Notes: generated from the letters alone by a model not told the origin. 64,000 nt of DNA from Thermogemmatispora onikobensis (GCF_001748285.1 NZ_BDGT01000033.1:1-64000), one strand, 5' to 3'; counted from the first letter of the stretch, positions 17,399 to 26,747 are shown. Numbers and translations: made by a program.

Positions 17399-18684
17399 AT
17401 CAGCGGGCCGCTGCTGACCGGGGTCTCGCTCCAGTGATAACAGGCAAGCAGCTCTTGACGAATGGCGGCGCACTCCTCCTCACTGCGCGCGTGAATCTCG
17501 ACCAGGGGATCACCCGCCTGGAGATAGTCGCCGACCTTCGCCTGGAGCAGTAGCCCGGTCCGGTGATCGATGGGATCACCTTTTTTGAAGCGGCCCGCTC
17601 CCAGGCGCATGGCCGCCAGCCCCAGACGCTCAGCATGGATGGCAGCAATATAGCCGCTGCGTGGGGCAGTCAGCATACTGATCACTGGCGCTCGCGGCAG
17701 ACGCTCCGGCTGCTCTATCTGCCGCGGGTCGCCTCCTTGAGCCTGGCAGACCTCCGCGAGCCTGGCCAGCGCGCGCCCGCTCTCGATCGCCTCCTGCACC
17801 CGTCGCCCGGCCTCCTCGTGTGTGGGCGCAGCCCCGGTCATGACGAGCAGCTCGGCAGCCTCGTGACGGCAGAGTTGGCTGACATCCGCTGGCCCCTCAC
17901 CACGCAGGATGGCAACGGCCTCGGCCACTTCCAGGGCATTGCCAACGGCCCGCCCCAGCGGTTGCTCCATTGCCGTGACAGCAGCCTCCGTATAGAGGCC
18001 GGCGCGCTGCCCAATCTCTACCATGATACGCGCCAGCTCATGGGCCTCCTCGCGTGTCTTCATGAAGGCGCCCACCCCAACTTTGACATCCAGCAGTAGA
18101 TGGGAGGCCCCCACGGCCAGTTTCTTGCTCATAATGCTGGCCGCGATCAGGGGAATGCTATCGACCGTCGCCGTGACATCGCGCAGCGCATACATCTTGC
18201 CATCGGCTGGCGCCAGCTCTGCCGATTGGCCCGCGAGGACCAGGCCGTGCTCCTGCAAGATGCTCAGAAATTCTTCGCGGGTCAGGGCTGTGCGCAGTCC
18301 ACGGATGGACTCCAGCTTGTCGACGGTCCCCCCCGTATGACCCAGGCCACGCCCGGTCATCTTGGCCACCGCCACACCACAGGCGGCTACCAGCGGCGCC
18401 ACCGCCAGGGTGACTTTGTCTCCCACTCCACCAGTGCTATGCTTGTCTACGACCGGCTGCAGCCGCTCGCGGACACGCAGCTGCTCGCCCGAACGGGCCA
18501 TCGCCAGCGTCAGATCGCTCGTCTCGCGGTCATCCATCCCTCTCCAGCAGACCGCCATTAACCAGGCCGCCATCTGGTAATCAGGGATGTGCTCGTGCGT
18601 GTACTGCTCGACTAACCAGTCAATCTCTCCGGTGGTGAGCGCCTCCCCGTTTCGCTTCTTTCTGATAATTTCAACAGCTTGCAT
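17359..18684 (-). CDS. pdp: Pyrimidine-nucleoside phosphorylase
   Basis: 441 aa, the usual length. It cleaves thymidine/uridine with phosphate to free base and (deoxy)ribose-1-phosphate. Key motifs are KHSTGGVGDK (phosphate loop), the conserved KMTGRGLGHTGGTVDKLESI signature, and the C-terminal PRSGYIAAIHAERLGLAAMRLGAGR with the lid motif. The start at 18684 begins with the normal family N-terminus (MQAVEIIRKKRNG). A GTG 21 bp upstream is possible. Among homologues, DeoA and Pdp cannot be separated safely; the Gram-positive-like Pdp form is preferred. It stands alone, without other deo genes. Confidence 0.92.
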   Translation of the reverse strand: MQAVEIIRKKRNGEALTTGEIDWLVEQYTHEHIPDYQMAAWLMAVCWRGMDDRETSDLTLAMARSGEQLRVRERLQPVVDKHSTGGVGDKVTLAVAPLVAACGVAVAKMTGRGLGHTGGTVDKLESIRGLRTALTREEFLSILQEHGLVLAGQSAELAPADGKMYALRDVTATVDSIPLIAASIMSKKLAVGASHLLLDVKVGVGAFMKTREEAHELARIMVEIGQRAGLYTEAAVTAMEQPLGRAVGNALEVAEAVAILRGEGPADVSQLCRHEAAELLVMTGAAPTHEEAGRRVQEAIESGRALARLAEVCQAQGGDPRQIEQPERLPRAPVISMLTAPRSGYIAAIHAERLGLAAMRLGAGRFKKGDPIDHRTGLLLQAKVGDYLQAGDPLVEIHARSEEECAAIRQELLACYHWSETPVSSGPLIYEILTPSQKGAS

Positions 18685-18723
18685 ACTGCTCTGCTCTTCC
18701 TTCACCCAGTAATCGTTGCCAGA

Positions 18724-19377
18724 CTAAGAGCGTAGCTGCTCCGCGGGCCATTCCTCTGTGAGCACAATGCGCACCGAGTTGACCTCGAAACCTCGATGGG
18801 TCTCGATCAGATAGCGCCTGATGAGCTGCCCCCCCAGGCGGGCCCGCCGATCAAAGGTGAGTCGCCCATTGTTGAAAGCAAAGCGCAGATCGCTCTCTTC
18901 GTAGAAGCCGCGGATAATCACGCTATCGTAGCGCTCGTCATCATGCTCAGAGAGGGCTTTGTAGAGCGTGGCAACCTGCTGCCAGGCGGGACAAGGAGGA
19001 TACACGATCTCGACAACCTTTTTGTTGCCGGCCTCTGGCTTGTTGCTCCCCACCGTGTAGGCAAGCGCCGCTGCTGCCGCCAGCCCTTGCAGTTGCGCCA
19101 GTGTCCTGGGTGGAAAGCCCTCCGGTGGGCCAGCAGGGGCCACTGTCTCCCCCAGTGGGGCCGCGGCTGCGGCTACGGGCCGAGCTGAGGCTTCGACGAT
19201 GCCGGGACTGGGCAGGCGGCCCCGCTGACCCCGCACCACTGGCGATGGCGGAACGGCTGGCGCTATTGGGGGGCGCGTCGACAGGGGTGGTTGCTGCACC
19301 GTGCCGATGGCTCTCCCACAGCGCAGGCAATAGCGTGTTGCATCCGTGTTGACCTGACCACAATAGGGGCAACGCAT
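18724..19377 (-). CDS. Zinc-ribbon protein of unknown function
   Basis: 217 aa, with GAGGAAGGAAGAG before the ATG. An N-terminal zinc ribbon holds Cys3, Cys6, Cys17 and Cys20 (CPYC...CLRC). A Pro/Ala-rich linker runs to about residue 105. A C-terminal alpha/beta region of about 90 residues (from VVEIVYPPCPAW to WPAEQLRS) has no family I recognise. It has no membrane segment. The same ribbon type heads the kinase at 44918, so it may serve protein contacts in signalling. It is the last gene before the phosphorylase and may be co-transcribed with it (about 40 bp gap). Confidence 0.7.
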   Translation of the reverse strand: MRCPYCGQVNTDATRYCLRCGRAIGTVQQPPLSTRPPIAPAVPPSPVVRGQRGRLPSPGIVEASARPVAAAAAPLGETVAPAGPPEGFPPRTLAQLQGLAAAAALAYTVGSNKPEAGNKKVVEIVYPPCPAWQQVATLYKALSEHDDERYDSVIIRGFYEESDLRFAFNNGRLTFDRRARLGGQLIRRYLIETHRGFEVNSVRIVLTEEWPAEQLRS

Positions 19378-19754
19378 AGCTCTCTTCCTTCCTCTGCTCC
19401 TTCAGAGCGGTCGGCTCTTGACCAGCAATCAGCCAGTTCAGTATATCATGCACGGCGGGATCGCTCGCCCGGCCAGGCCCATCCAGCATCTTCGCTCCTG
19501 CTCCCCCAGCCGTGACTTTCGTCATAGGCATAAACGCATGCACTGACGCTCTCTAAAATAGGTCGTTCGATCCTTCTTGACCGGCCTGGCTGTCCTTTAT
19601 ACTACCTTTGCAATCAAGATCAGGCAAGAGCAACAGAGTACGGGGACGAACACCAGCAGCAGCAATGCAGGCGAGAGATCCCAGAACTCCGACTTGCCTC
19701 AGAGAGCTATCGTCGCCTTTACAGATTTACAGAGAGGAGAGGAGGGACCAGGGA
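19378..19754. other. Divergent intergenic region, zinc-ribbon gene / ABC exporter 1
   Basis: About 377 bp. TTGACC (19577-19582) and TATACT (19598-19603) with a short 15-bp spacer may drive the exporter. An earlier in-frame start for the ATPase would fall in this region but has no ribosome-binding site. Confidence 0.4.
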
Positions 19755-20594
19755 GTGACAGAAGAGCAAGAGCCACGCTCCAGGGCTGAGACTGAGAGCC
19801 GGAGCACATCTGTGGCGGCAGCCAGGTCCGAGACCGGGAACCTTGTCGAGGTGCGCAACCTCGTCAAGCGTTTCGGCAAGCTGGAGGCCGTCAAGGGCGT
19901 CTCCTTTAGTATTACAGAAGGCGAGATCTTCGGTCTGCTCGGACCGAACGGAGCCGGCAAGAGCACAATCATCAATATCCTGTGTGGCTACCTGCCACCA
20001 GACGAGGGAGAGGCCCTCGTCTGCGGCTACTCCGTAAGACGAGAGACCCAGGCCGTCAAGCGTCTGCTCGGGGTGGTACCCCAGGAGATCGCCCTCTACC
20101 GCGATCTCAATGCCTTGGAGAATCTCGATTTCTTCGCCTCGCTCTATGGCGTGCCGGTCCACGAGCGCCGGGTCCGGGCCGAGGAAGTGCTTCAATTCGT
20201 CGGCCTCTACGAGCGCCGTAAGGAGCCTTTGAAGAACTTTTCTGGTGGGATGCTGCGTCGGCTCAACTTCGCCGTGGCCCTGATGCATCGCCCGCGGGTC
20301 TTGCTGCTGGATGAGCCAACCGTCGGCGTCGATCCTCAGTCGCGCGAGCACATCTTCGAGAACATCGAAAAGCTGGCCGCCAGCGGCACTACTGTCCTCT
20401 ATACCACCCACTATATGGAGGAGGCCGAGCGACTCTGTCGGCGCATCGCCATCATGGACGAGGGGCGCATCATCGCATTGGGGACGCTGGAGCAGCTTCT
20501 GGCCATGCGCGATCAGACACGCGCTGTCTATCGTCCCCACGGTCTACAGGAACTGTTCATCCAGTTAACCGGCAAAACCTTGCGCGATCTCTAA
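19755..20594 (+). CDS. ABC exporter ATP-binding protein (DrrA type)
   Basis: 279 aa from the GTG at 19755, which has GGAGGG 8 bp upstream. It powers the membrane protein encoded next. Walker A is GPNGAGKST, the Q loop VVPQEIALY, the signature FSGGMLRRL, Walker [13 protein letters not shown], and the H loop TTHYMEEAE. The family (CcmA/DrrA) exports drugs, lipids or peptides as a dimer with an ABC-2 permease. Residues 1-25 form a nonconserved tail. The substrate is unknown. Confidence 0.92.
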   Translation: MTEEQEPRSRAETESRSTSVAAARSETGNLVEVRNLVKRFGKLEAVKGVSFSITEGEIFGLLGPNGAGKSTIINILCGYLPPDEGEALVCGYSVRRETQAVKRLLGVVPQEIALYRDLNALENLDFFASLYGVPVHERRVRAEEVLQFVGLYERRKEPLKNFSGGMLRRLNFAVALMHRPRVLLLDEPTVGVDPQSREHIFENIEKLAASGTTVLYTTHYMEEAERLCRRIAIMDEGRIIALGTLEQLLAMRDQTRAVYRPHGLQELFIQLTGKTLRDL

Positions 20595-20683
20595 GACCGG
20601 TCGACCCGGCCTTGCCCAGGACGGCACTCACCTGAGAGGCGCCTTCCTCAGACACGCGGCCAGATTAGGAGGATGGAGCGGCC

Positions 20684-21955
20684 ATGCAAGCTATGTTCTC
20701 AATTCTGAAAAAAGACTTCTTACAAATGATGAAGGACCGCTGGTCCTTTATCTGGATGCTGCTGGTTCCACTGGTACTCGTTGCCACGGTCGGCTTCGCC
20801 CTCAGCGGTGTCTACGGCACCGGCCAGAACACCATCACGATCCAGGTGGCGGTCAGCGATCAGGACCACGGTCTGGTCGGTCAGACGGTTTTGAAGGCTC
20901 TGGACCAGCATAGCCAGCAGCTCACGATCAATGTGACACGCTATAGCGATGCCGCTGGCGTCCAAAAAGCTGTCGCCGACGGACAGGGCTCCGTGACCGG
21001 CGTGATTATTCCGGCGGGCACGACGGCCAAACTGCAAGAGGCAGCCGCCCGCGGTGAGCCAACGCAGAGCCTGGTTCAGATCTATACCATTCCGAGCAGC
21101 AACGACCCGAGCAGCGCTATCGTGCAGAACCTGGTCACGAGCGCCGTCGGCCAGCTCGCCACGGCTACCTTTGCCGGTAGCGCCGCCATCCAGGAGGTTG
21201 AACGCATCTGTCAGCAGCCTGGCAATCATTGCGAGCCGGGCAGCGTTAACCCACAGAGCATTGCCAGCAATGTGGGCGCAGCCAGCTTCAAGGAGCTGCC
21301 CGCAGCCCAGGTGGCCAGCCTCCACGCCGGCAATGTGCCGCCCCAGGTCAATGTATTCGACGTGGCCCTGCCCGGTTACGCCATTCTTTTCGCCCTCTTT
21401 GGCTTGCAGTCGGTGGCGGGCAGCATTCTGGAGGAGCGCGAGAGCGGTACCCTGCGCCGCCTGCTGATCGCACCGGTGCAGCGCTATGCCCTGCTCGGCG
21501 GCAAGCTGCTCACCCAGTTCCTGGTGACCATGTTACAGCTTCTTCTCCTCTTTGCGATCGGCAGCTTTGTCTTCAAGCTGCACGTCAGCAACTGGCCTGG
21601 GGTGATCATCCTGCTGCTGGTTTCCAGCTTCGCGATGACCGGCTTCGGCATCTTGCTGGTCTCGCTGGTGCGAACGCGCCGTCAGCTCGCCCCGGTGCTG
21701 ACCATCGTCACGCTGACAACTTCGGCCATCGGCGGGGCCTGGTGGCCACTGTGGCTAGAACCAGACTGGCTGCAGGGCGTGGCCCACGTGGGTATTGTGG
21801 CCTGGGCTATGGAGGCGCTCAATGCTCTGATGATCAGCGGGCGCACGCTGGCCGAGGTGCTGCCGAACATCTTCGCGTTGATCATCTACGGTCTTGTCTG
21901 CTTTGTTCTTGGCCTGGTCCTCTTCCGCTTCCAGCCAAGGACAACCAGCGCCTGA
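20684..21955 (+). CDS. ABC-2 type exporter permease
   Basis: 423 aa, ATG after AGGAGGATGGAG. TM1 is at about 20-42, then a long extracytoplasmic domain (about 45-215) typical of YhgE/YadH-like ABC-2 proteins, then five membrane segments (about 225-418) with ILEERESGTLRRLLIAPVQRY, the conserved coupling motif. It should form the pore for the ATPase encoded 89 bp upstream. Cys residues in CQQPGNHCEPG of the outer domain could form a disulphide. The substrate is unknown. Confidence 0.9.
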   Translation: MQAMFSILKKDFLQMMKDRWSFIWMLLVPLVLVATVGFALSGVYGTGQNTITIQVAVSDQDHGLVGQTVLKALDQHSQQLTINVTRYSDAAGVQKAVADGQGSVTGVIIPAGTTAKLQEAAARGEPTQSLVQIYTIPSSNDPSSAIVQNLVTSAVGQLATATFAGSAAIQEVERICQQPGNHCEPGSVNPQSIASNVGAASFKELPAAQVASLHAGNVPPQVNVFDVALPGYAILFALFGLQSVAGSILEERESGTLRRLLIAPVQRYALLGGKLLTQFLVTMLQLLLLFAIGSFVFKLHVSNWPGVIILLLVSSFAMTGFGILLVSLVRTRRQLAPVLTIVTLTTSAIGGAWWPLWLEPDWLQGVAHVGIVAWAMEALNALMISGRTLAEVLPNIFALIIYGLVCFVLGLVLFRFQPRTTSA

Positions 21956-21968
21956 CGTTCCGCCAGAA

Positions 21969-21997
21969 GGAGGCAAGCAGCCCATTGCCTTGCCTCC
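21969..21997. terminator. Hairpin after ABC exporter 1
   Basis: GGAGGCAAG and CTTGCCTCC form a perfect 9-bp stem with an 11-base loop, 12 bp past the permease stop. There is no T run. Confidence 0.4.
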
Positions 21998-22156
21998 CTC
22001 CCAGGCAGCGGCAGCAGGCAGGCCCAGGGACAACCGAGCATGGTTAGCTGTTCCAGTCCCTCCCTGGGCCTACCTACCGCCCCCGACTCCAGCCAGTTCG
22101 ACCGACGCCCTCGATAGAGCGCGCCAGGGCTGCCGCCAGGGGCCTGAGCGTGCGCT

Positions 22157-22810
22157 TCAGCAGGTCAGTCCAGCCCAGGCCTCTTGTTTCAAGAGCAGCT
22201 CAAAGAAGCGATCCAGACGTTGTAAAAAGAGTTGCAAAGTTTCATTATTGTCACAGATTTCTATAGCCTGATGCAAAGGAAAATCCTTTTGAATCAGAGG
22301 GAGCTGCTCGACGAAGCCGTCATCATGGTAATAGTTGCGGAGAATCTGCTCTGAGACGAGCTGGCAACCAGTCTGGCAGTAGCGTTGGCGCACGCGCCGA
22401 ATGGCGGTCTCCACATCGATACGAAAGTAGAGCAGCCGGGCATTGCGCAGAAATTTGGGGCTGAACAGGCGGAGGGCATGTAGATAATCGTCACGCGCGA
22501 ATTCAAGCATGGCCAGGCCATTGTCAGGATAGCGGGAGAGATGCCGCTCGACGCGAGCCTCGGCCTCCAGAAGAACCTCATCCATGACGCTGAAGTCCAG
22601 CACATCGAAGCCACAGTAGCGACCATTCACGATCAATGGTCGAAAACGACGTTGCTCTGCATCGGCCTGACATTTCTCCTCTAGCAGGTCGTAATCGTCG
22701 ACATGCGTGGCCCGCAGGCCAGCTACAGCAGCACGCTGAAGGAAATAGTGAGCTGCCGTCGTCTTGCCACTTCCCGGTCTCCCGAGGAGTAATACTGTGA
22801 GCGCCATCAT
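22157..22810 (-). CDS. P-loop NTPase of unknown substrate
   Basis: 217 aa, with AAGGAG 6 bp before the ATG. The Walker A motif GRPGSGKTT is at residues 10-18, followed by a kinase-like layout: HVDDYDLL (possible acceptor/metal site), a lid-like basic region around IRRVRQRY, and helical termini. It resembles the adenylate-kinase/nucleoside-kinase group of small-molecule kinases and dephospho-CoA-kinase-like proteins, but the substrate-binding motifs are not ones I can assign. It stands alone, converging on the ABC exporter. Confidence 0.65.
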   Translation of the reverse strand: MMALTVLLLGRPGSGKTTAAHYFLQRAAVAGLRATHVDDYDLLEEKCQADAEQRRFRPLIVNGRYCGFDVLDFSVMDEVLLEAEARVERHLSRYPDNGLAMLEFARDDYLHALRLFSPKFLRNARLLYFRIDVETAIRRVRQRYCQTGCQLVSEQILRNYYHDDGFVEQLPLIQKDFPLHQAIEICDNNETLQLFLQRLDRFFELLLKQEAWAGLTC

Positions 22811-23114
22811 ACCAACTCCTTTCCAACCTCACGGGTTCCCGCGCCCCTTCAGCAGTCGTCTTGTATAACGAAGTGGAGGATCAAGCACGGGCTTCTTGTG
22901 TTACAGCCTCTGCCTTTAAATAACATTTTCACATGAATATAACGTCTCAGGGGGAGAACTTTTCGCCGTCATTCCCCGCAGGAAGCGATTGCGGTACCGT
23001 TGTCAGAGGGGAAGGCCAAAAAATTCGTTTGGGAAGAGGGGCAAAGGAGCAGACGGGCGAGCCTGGATGAGGCAGTCTGGCCCGCCCGTCGTCAGGGAGA
23101 GGAGGATGGCCAGT
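22811..23114. other. Intergenic region
   Basis: 304 bp between the P-loop gene start and the 3' end of the MerR gene. AT-rich around 22915-22950, a likely place for the P-loop gene promoter, but no good hexamer pair was found. Confidence 0.35.
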
Positions 23115-25352
23115 TCACAAGTTGCTGGGGGTTTCAAGTCGGATAAAGCGCCGGACATGGGGGCCACGGTCCTCGGCCTGGGGGTCCCAGCTGATCACGC
23201 AATTGCCGCCTTCCTCCTGCCCCAGGCTGAGCGCCTGATCGAGGTCACCGACAATCAGACTGCGCACCTCAGCCAGGGCCGAGGTAGGGGCCGTAGCATA
23301 GCGCTGCAGCAGTTCGACCAGCTTCGCCCGCAGATAGAGCGTCACCCCGAGGCGGACGCTCACATCCGCCAGCTCCACGCTGGTCTCGGGAGGCTCCAAC
23401 TGCCAGACCGACTGCTGCAGCAGCTCGACGCGATAAGGGCGCCGCAGGGCCTGGCGCAGCGTCTGAGCAATCTGCCGCGCCCGTTCTAGCGAAATATTCT
23501 TGAGGAGCAGATAGAAGCGTCCCCCATAGATATGGTAGAGACGGCAATCGACGAGCTGACGCTGAATGCGCTGGCCAATGGCCTGAGTCAGATTACGTAG
23601 AGCCAGCTCGCCATAGCGACGGACTATCTGGCTTTGATTGTCAATATCAAGGGCAATAATCGAAAGGGTCTCCAGTTCGCCCGCCTCGCGTAGCGGAAAG
23701 AGATAGAGCAGCTCCGCGGGTCCAGCGTCCGCCACAGTTGGAGTTCCCTTAGAGGCGCCAGCAGGCGAGTGCTCTTCCTGCCGCTCCTGACCCATGTCCG
23801 ACCCGGTCCTTACGGCCCCATCTCCAGCCAGAGCTGTTTGTTGCTGCAAATGGGCCAGCAAGACCTCGAGATCACGGATAAACTCGTTCTCCGAGAGGAA
23901 ATTGATGAAGGAGCTATTGACGACCTCGGGCGCCTTCACCAGCTGCTCCAGGCCCTGCATGGCATCGAGTCTGGCCCGATAGAGCAAGAGCAGGTCCTCT
24001 ACGATCAGCGCCATGAGGCGTAGCAAACGGAGATCGTCTTCGGAAAAAGCTTCCTGGGTAAGGGCGAAGACATAGAGGACGCCGAGCGCCGGCCCAGACT
24101 GACAGCCAATGGGAATGGCCACAGCCGAGCCACCGCCCCCAAAATGCTCAGGCCACTGCGAGAGGCCCGCGCTGTCGCGAATGGCCAGGCGAGGACGGTA
24201 GAGGAGATAGGGACTGCGCAGGGCACGGAAATAGAGATAGCTCTCATTAGGGAAGATGCGCGATTGACCTGCACGATGCGGCGAATGACGACTGCAGGCC
24301 ATGACTATCAGGACCTGCTGCCCCGGCGGGGCCGCTGGATCTTCAGGCATCATCAGACAACAACAATGCCAGCGGTCAGCACCCCCTGGCGTCTGCCCCC
24401 CCAAGGCAATAATCAGATCCATCAGGCCATTGAGCACGGTATCCGAGGGATCTATGCCCCTGGGAAAGGCGCGCGCAGGATAGAGCCAGTTGCGGAGATC
24501 GGGAGCGAAATACACAGCCCACTGGTCGGCACAGGCATAGAGAGGAGCGAGCAGACGGCGCACGGTCTGGACGACCGGGCGCTGCAGATTGAGAGCATGC
24601 ATCTGGCGCGGAACGATCAGCAAGGTTGGATCGGCAGGCCGGGCCTCTCCCTCGGCAAGCAGGGGCTGAATGCGGAAATCGCTGGGGTATTCGAAGGCGG
24701 GAGCCACTTCAAGAAAGAGGTGAAGGGTACGACCGAGGCTGAGCCAGCCAATCAGGGACTCACCAAGCCGTGCCAGCTCCTCGGGCAGGCGCGGCTGCCA
24801 GAACCGGCCACCGTCAGAAGCCTGACGTGGCAAAAGAATCGCCGCATGGCTGCGCGAGAGATCCTCACAGAGCAAGAGCAGGGCATGATGAAGCGCCTGA
24901 CTGGCAAAATAGCGCCAGAAGACCGCGCTCTCCACCTGGGCGACGCGCCGATCAAGCGGCAACGGAGGGCTGGCCAGATGGCTCCCGGCCACCCCATGAC
25001 CCTCACCATTGAAGCTGGCCGGGCCCAGTGCATGCCAGAGATCGGCAATGTCGAGAGGAATGGCCCCAGGCGGGTAGCCGGCATTGATCAGATCACGGAT
25101 AATCGCCAGCTTCTCTAGCTCAGCGGGCGGATAGCGCCGCTGGCCGGTATTCGGGCGCGAGCGCAAAGGGCGCAGCAGGCCACGCTCCTCCCAGTCACGT
25201 AGCTGGTTCTCCGTAAAATCGAAGAGCTGGGCAGCCTCCCCAATCGTCACCGTCAACTTCTCACTGACGAGCTGGAGATAGCCGCGAATCCGCTCCCAGG
25301 TCTCTGGCTGCTGCAGATGCTTGCGAATGCTCTGAAGCACGCGATCATCCAT
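23115..25352 (-). CDS. MerR-type regulator with GAF and degenerate GGDEF domains
   Basis: 745 aa from the ATG at 25352, which has GGAGAGGAGG upstream. It opens with a MerR winged HTH (about 38-110: TIGEAAQLFDFTENQLRDWEERG, with the basic wing TGQRRYPPAE). The middle region (about 130-300) is unassigned and includes FWRYFASQALHHALLLLCEDL. A GAF domain follows at about 330-490 and a GGDEF-fold domain at about 570-690 (SIIALDIDNQSQIVRRYGE). The signature loop is YGGRFYLL rather than GG(D/E)EF, so it is probably catalytically dead and may bind GTP or c-di-GMP. The N-terminus implies DNA binding, the rest ligand input. It is divergent from the sigma-like gene. Confidence 0.82.
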   Translation of the reverse strand: MDDRVLQSIRKHLQQPETWERIRGYLQLVSEKLTVTIGEAAQLFDFTENQLRDWEERGLLRPLRSRPNTGQRRYPPAELEKLAIIRDLINAGYPPGAIPLDIADLWHALGPASFNGEGHGVAGSHLASPPLPLDRRVAQVESAVFWRYFASQALHHALLLLCEDLSRSHAAILLPRQASDGGRFWQPRLPEELARLGESLIGWLSLGRTLHLFLEVAPAFEYPSDFRIQPLLAEGEARPADPTLLIVPRQMHALNLQRPVVQTVRRLLAPLYACADQWAVYFAPDLRNWLYPARAFPRGIDPSDTVLNGLMDLIIALGGQTPGGADRWHCCCLMMPEDPAAPPGQQVLIVMACSRHSPHRAGQSRIFPNESYLYFRALRSPYLLYRPRLAIRDSAGLSQWPEHFGGGGSAVAIPIGCQSGPALGVLYVFALTQEAFSEDDLRLLRLMALIVEDLLLLYRARLDAMQGLEQLVKAPEVVNSSFINFLSENEFIRDLEVLLAHLQQQTALAGDGAVRTGSDMGQERQEEHSPAGASKGTPTVADAGPAELLYLFPLREAGELETLSIIALDIDNQSQIVRRYGELALRNLTQAIGQRIQRQLVDCRLYHIYGGRFYLLLKNISLERARQIAQTLRQALRRPYRVELLQQSVWQLEPPETSVELADVSVRLGVTLYLRAKLVELLQRYATAPTSALAEVRSLIVGDLDQALSLGQEEGGNCVISWDPQAEDRGPHVRRFIRLETPSNL

Positions 25353-25614
25353 CCTGTCCTCCTCTCCTGATTCACCAGACAAAGCGTCCTTCCTTCTCCA
25401 ACGACAACAAGCGAGCTAGCGAGCGAGCTGCCTGGTTGATTGGCCGGCTGATAGAAAAGTAGACACGCCCGCTCACAAACGCTCACACTGACAACGGGAT
25501 ACGCGCGAGAGCAACCGCCCAGCACCCCCTCCACCTGCTACAATGCTCGGCATACGTGCTGCAAACGTTGTAACAATGACAAACATTCTACCGGCCCTAT
25601 GCTCCCATGTCCCT

Positions 25615-25643
25615 ATTATAACGAAACATTATCTCTATGTCAA
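25615..25643 (-). promoter_or_regulatory. Near-perfect promoter of the MerR-GAF gene
   Basis: On the reverse strand TTGACA (25643-25638), a 17-bp spacer and TATAAT (25620-25615): full sigma-70 consensus, rare in a 60% GC genome. Confidence 0.85.
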
Positions 25644-25671
25644 CTTTTATGACCTTTCAGGAAGACTCCTC

Positions 25672-25701
25672 TTGACAGAAAGAAGTTTCCTGCTGTATAC
25701 T
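25672..25701 (+). promoter_or_regulatory. Promoter of the sigma-like gene
   Basis: TTGACA (25672-25677), an 18-bp spacer and TATACT (25696-25701). Its -35 box is 28 bp from the -35 of the divergent promoter. Confidence 0.8.
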
Positions 25702-25929
25702 ACTGATGCATACTAAGATTATCTTCAGACTTTCTCAGATTTCTTTATATTTAGCTCCTTCTCCTGGTTCAGGGAGCGCTCGCTTGTGTGGCAGGGATCA
25801 AGAGGGGAAGGCACTGGCCTGGCTGGGCATCTCTGGGTTTCTGCGGCTCGCCCGCTTTATCCAGAGGCCCTCTTCGCAATTCTTGTGCGTAGACCTACCT
25901 CTGTTGGTCAGAGGCGAAAGGAAGCGCTT

Positions 25930-26613
25930 ATGACTTTGCGTTCTGGTTCTTCCTGCCGCAGCTCTCCCGATCTCCCTGGCAGCGACATGCCCTGGGAACA
26001 GCTCTACTGCATCCTGCGCCCCAGAGTGGCTCACTGGGTCCACTCTTCTTCTCTCTCTTCCTGGTCTAGACAGCGCGATGAGATCATCACTGACATCGTC
26101 CAGGAGACGATGATACGCCTGCTCAACTACGCACGACGAGCCGAACGAGGAGAGGTGGCACCAATCGATTCGTTAGAGCACCTGAGCCTGATCGTGGCCT
26201 ATAATTGTTTCCGCGATCTCTGGCGCCGCGATCATTGCCTCATCTATATTATACAGCAGGATTACGCCGCTCAGCGCGCCAGCTCACTCTCCTCCTCCCT
26301 TGACCAGTTCGAGGCCGTCCTTGATCACGTCTTCGAAGAATGGCTCTTCTCTTTCCTGGCCCGCGAGATTGTCAACTTTCCTGAGAAACAGCGCACCGCC
26401 CTCCTGATGGACCTGGCCAACCGCATGCATTTTGGTCCCCAGCCGACGGTCCTCCAACGCGCCTTTCTGGAGGTCGGCATCGATCTGCAGCAGTATCAGC
26501 GCGAGTTGCCCGCCGATCCTGCGGAGCGCGGACGCCACGCTTCTCTGTTGAGCCTGGCCTATAAGCGCCTCGCCAGAATCGTTCAGGGCCAGCTGCGCGC
26601 TCAGGCCGCCTGA
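25930..26613 (+). CDS. RNA polymerase sigma-factor-like protein
   Basis: 227 aa from the ATG at 25930 (AGGAAG upstream). The N-terminal half resembles sigma-70 region 2: ITDIVQETMIRLLNYARRA, then HLSLIVAYNCFRDLWRRDH. The second half has a region-4-like beginning (FPEKQRTALLMDLANRM) but not the normal helix-turn-helix; a 25-residue stretch rich in Pro/Gln replaces the turn. It could be a divergent ECF-type sigma factor or a protein derived from one. No anti-sigma gene follows. It is divergent from the MerR-GAF regulator, which may control it. Confidence 0.6.
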   Translation: MTLRSGSSCRSSPDLPGSDMPWEQLYCILRPRVAHWVHSSSLSSWSRQRDEIITDIVQETMIRLLNYARRAERGEVAPIDSLEHLSLIVAYNCFRDLWRRDHCLIYIIQQDYAAQRASSLSSSLDQFEAVLDHVFEEWLFSFLAREIVNFPEKQRTALLMDLANRMHFGPQPTVLQRAFLEVGIDLQQYQRELPADPAERGRHASLLSLAYKRLARIVQGQLRAQAA

Positions 26614-26747
26614 GCTGACTGCGCTGGCTTCCGGCTCTCTCTGCGGTCTCGCTCCTCTCCCTTCAGAAACGGGTCAGCCTGAACCCGGCTCCGCTCAGGT
26701 CTCCTCTCCTTTCTCTTCCTTCGCCCGTTCCCCCTCTCACCCACGGC

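Larger units (their letters stand above)
25353..25929. other. Divergent control region, MerR-GAF gene / sigma-like gene
   Basis: 577 bp. Two strong divergent promoters are at 25615-25643 and 25672-25701, and a TTGTAACAA palindrome at about 25568-25576 lies downstream of the reverse promoter. Both genes have long leaders (about 255 and 220 bases). Confidence 0.6.

Noticed and set aside
24144-25118. 324-codon open frame on the forward strand
   Set aside because: It lies wholly antisense to the MerR-GAF gene, whose domains are clear, and has no family signature.
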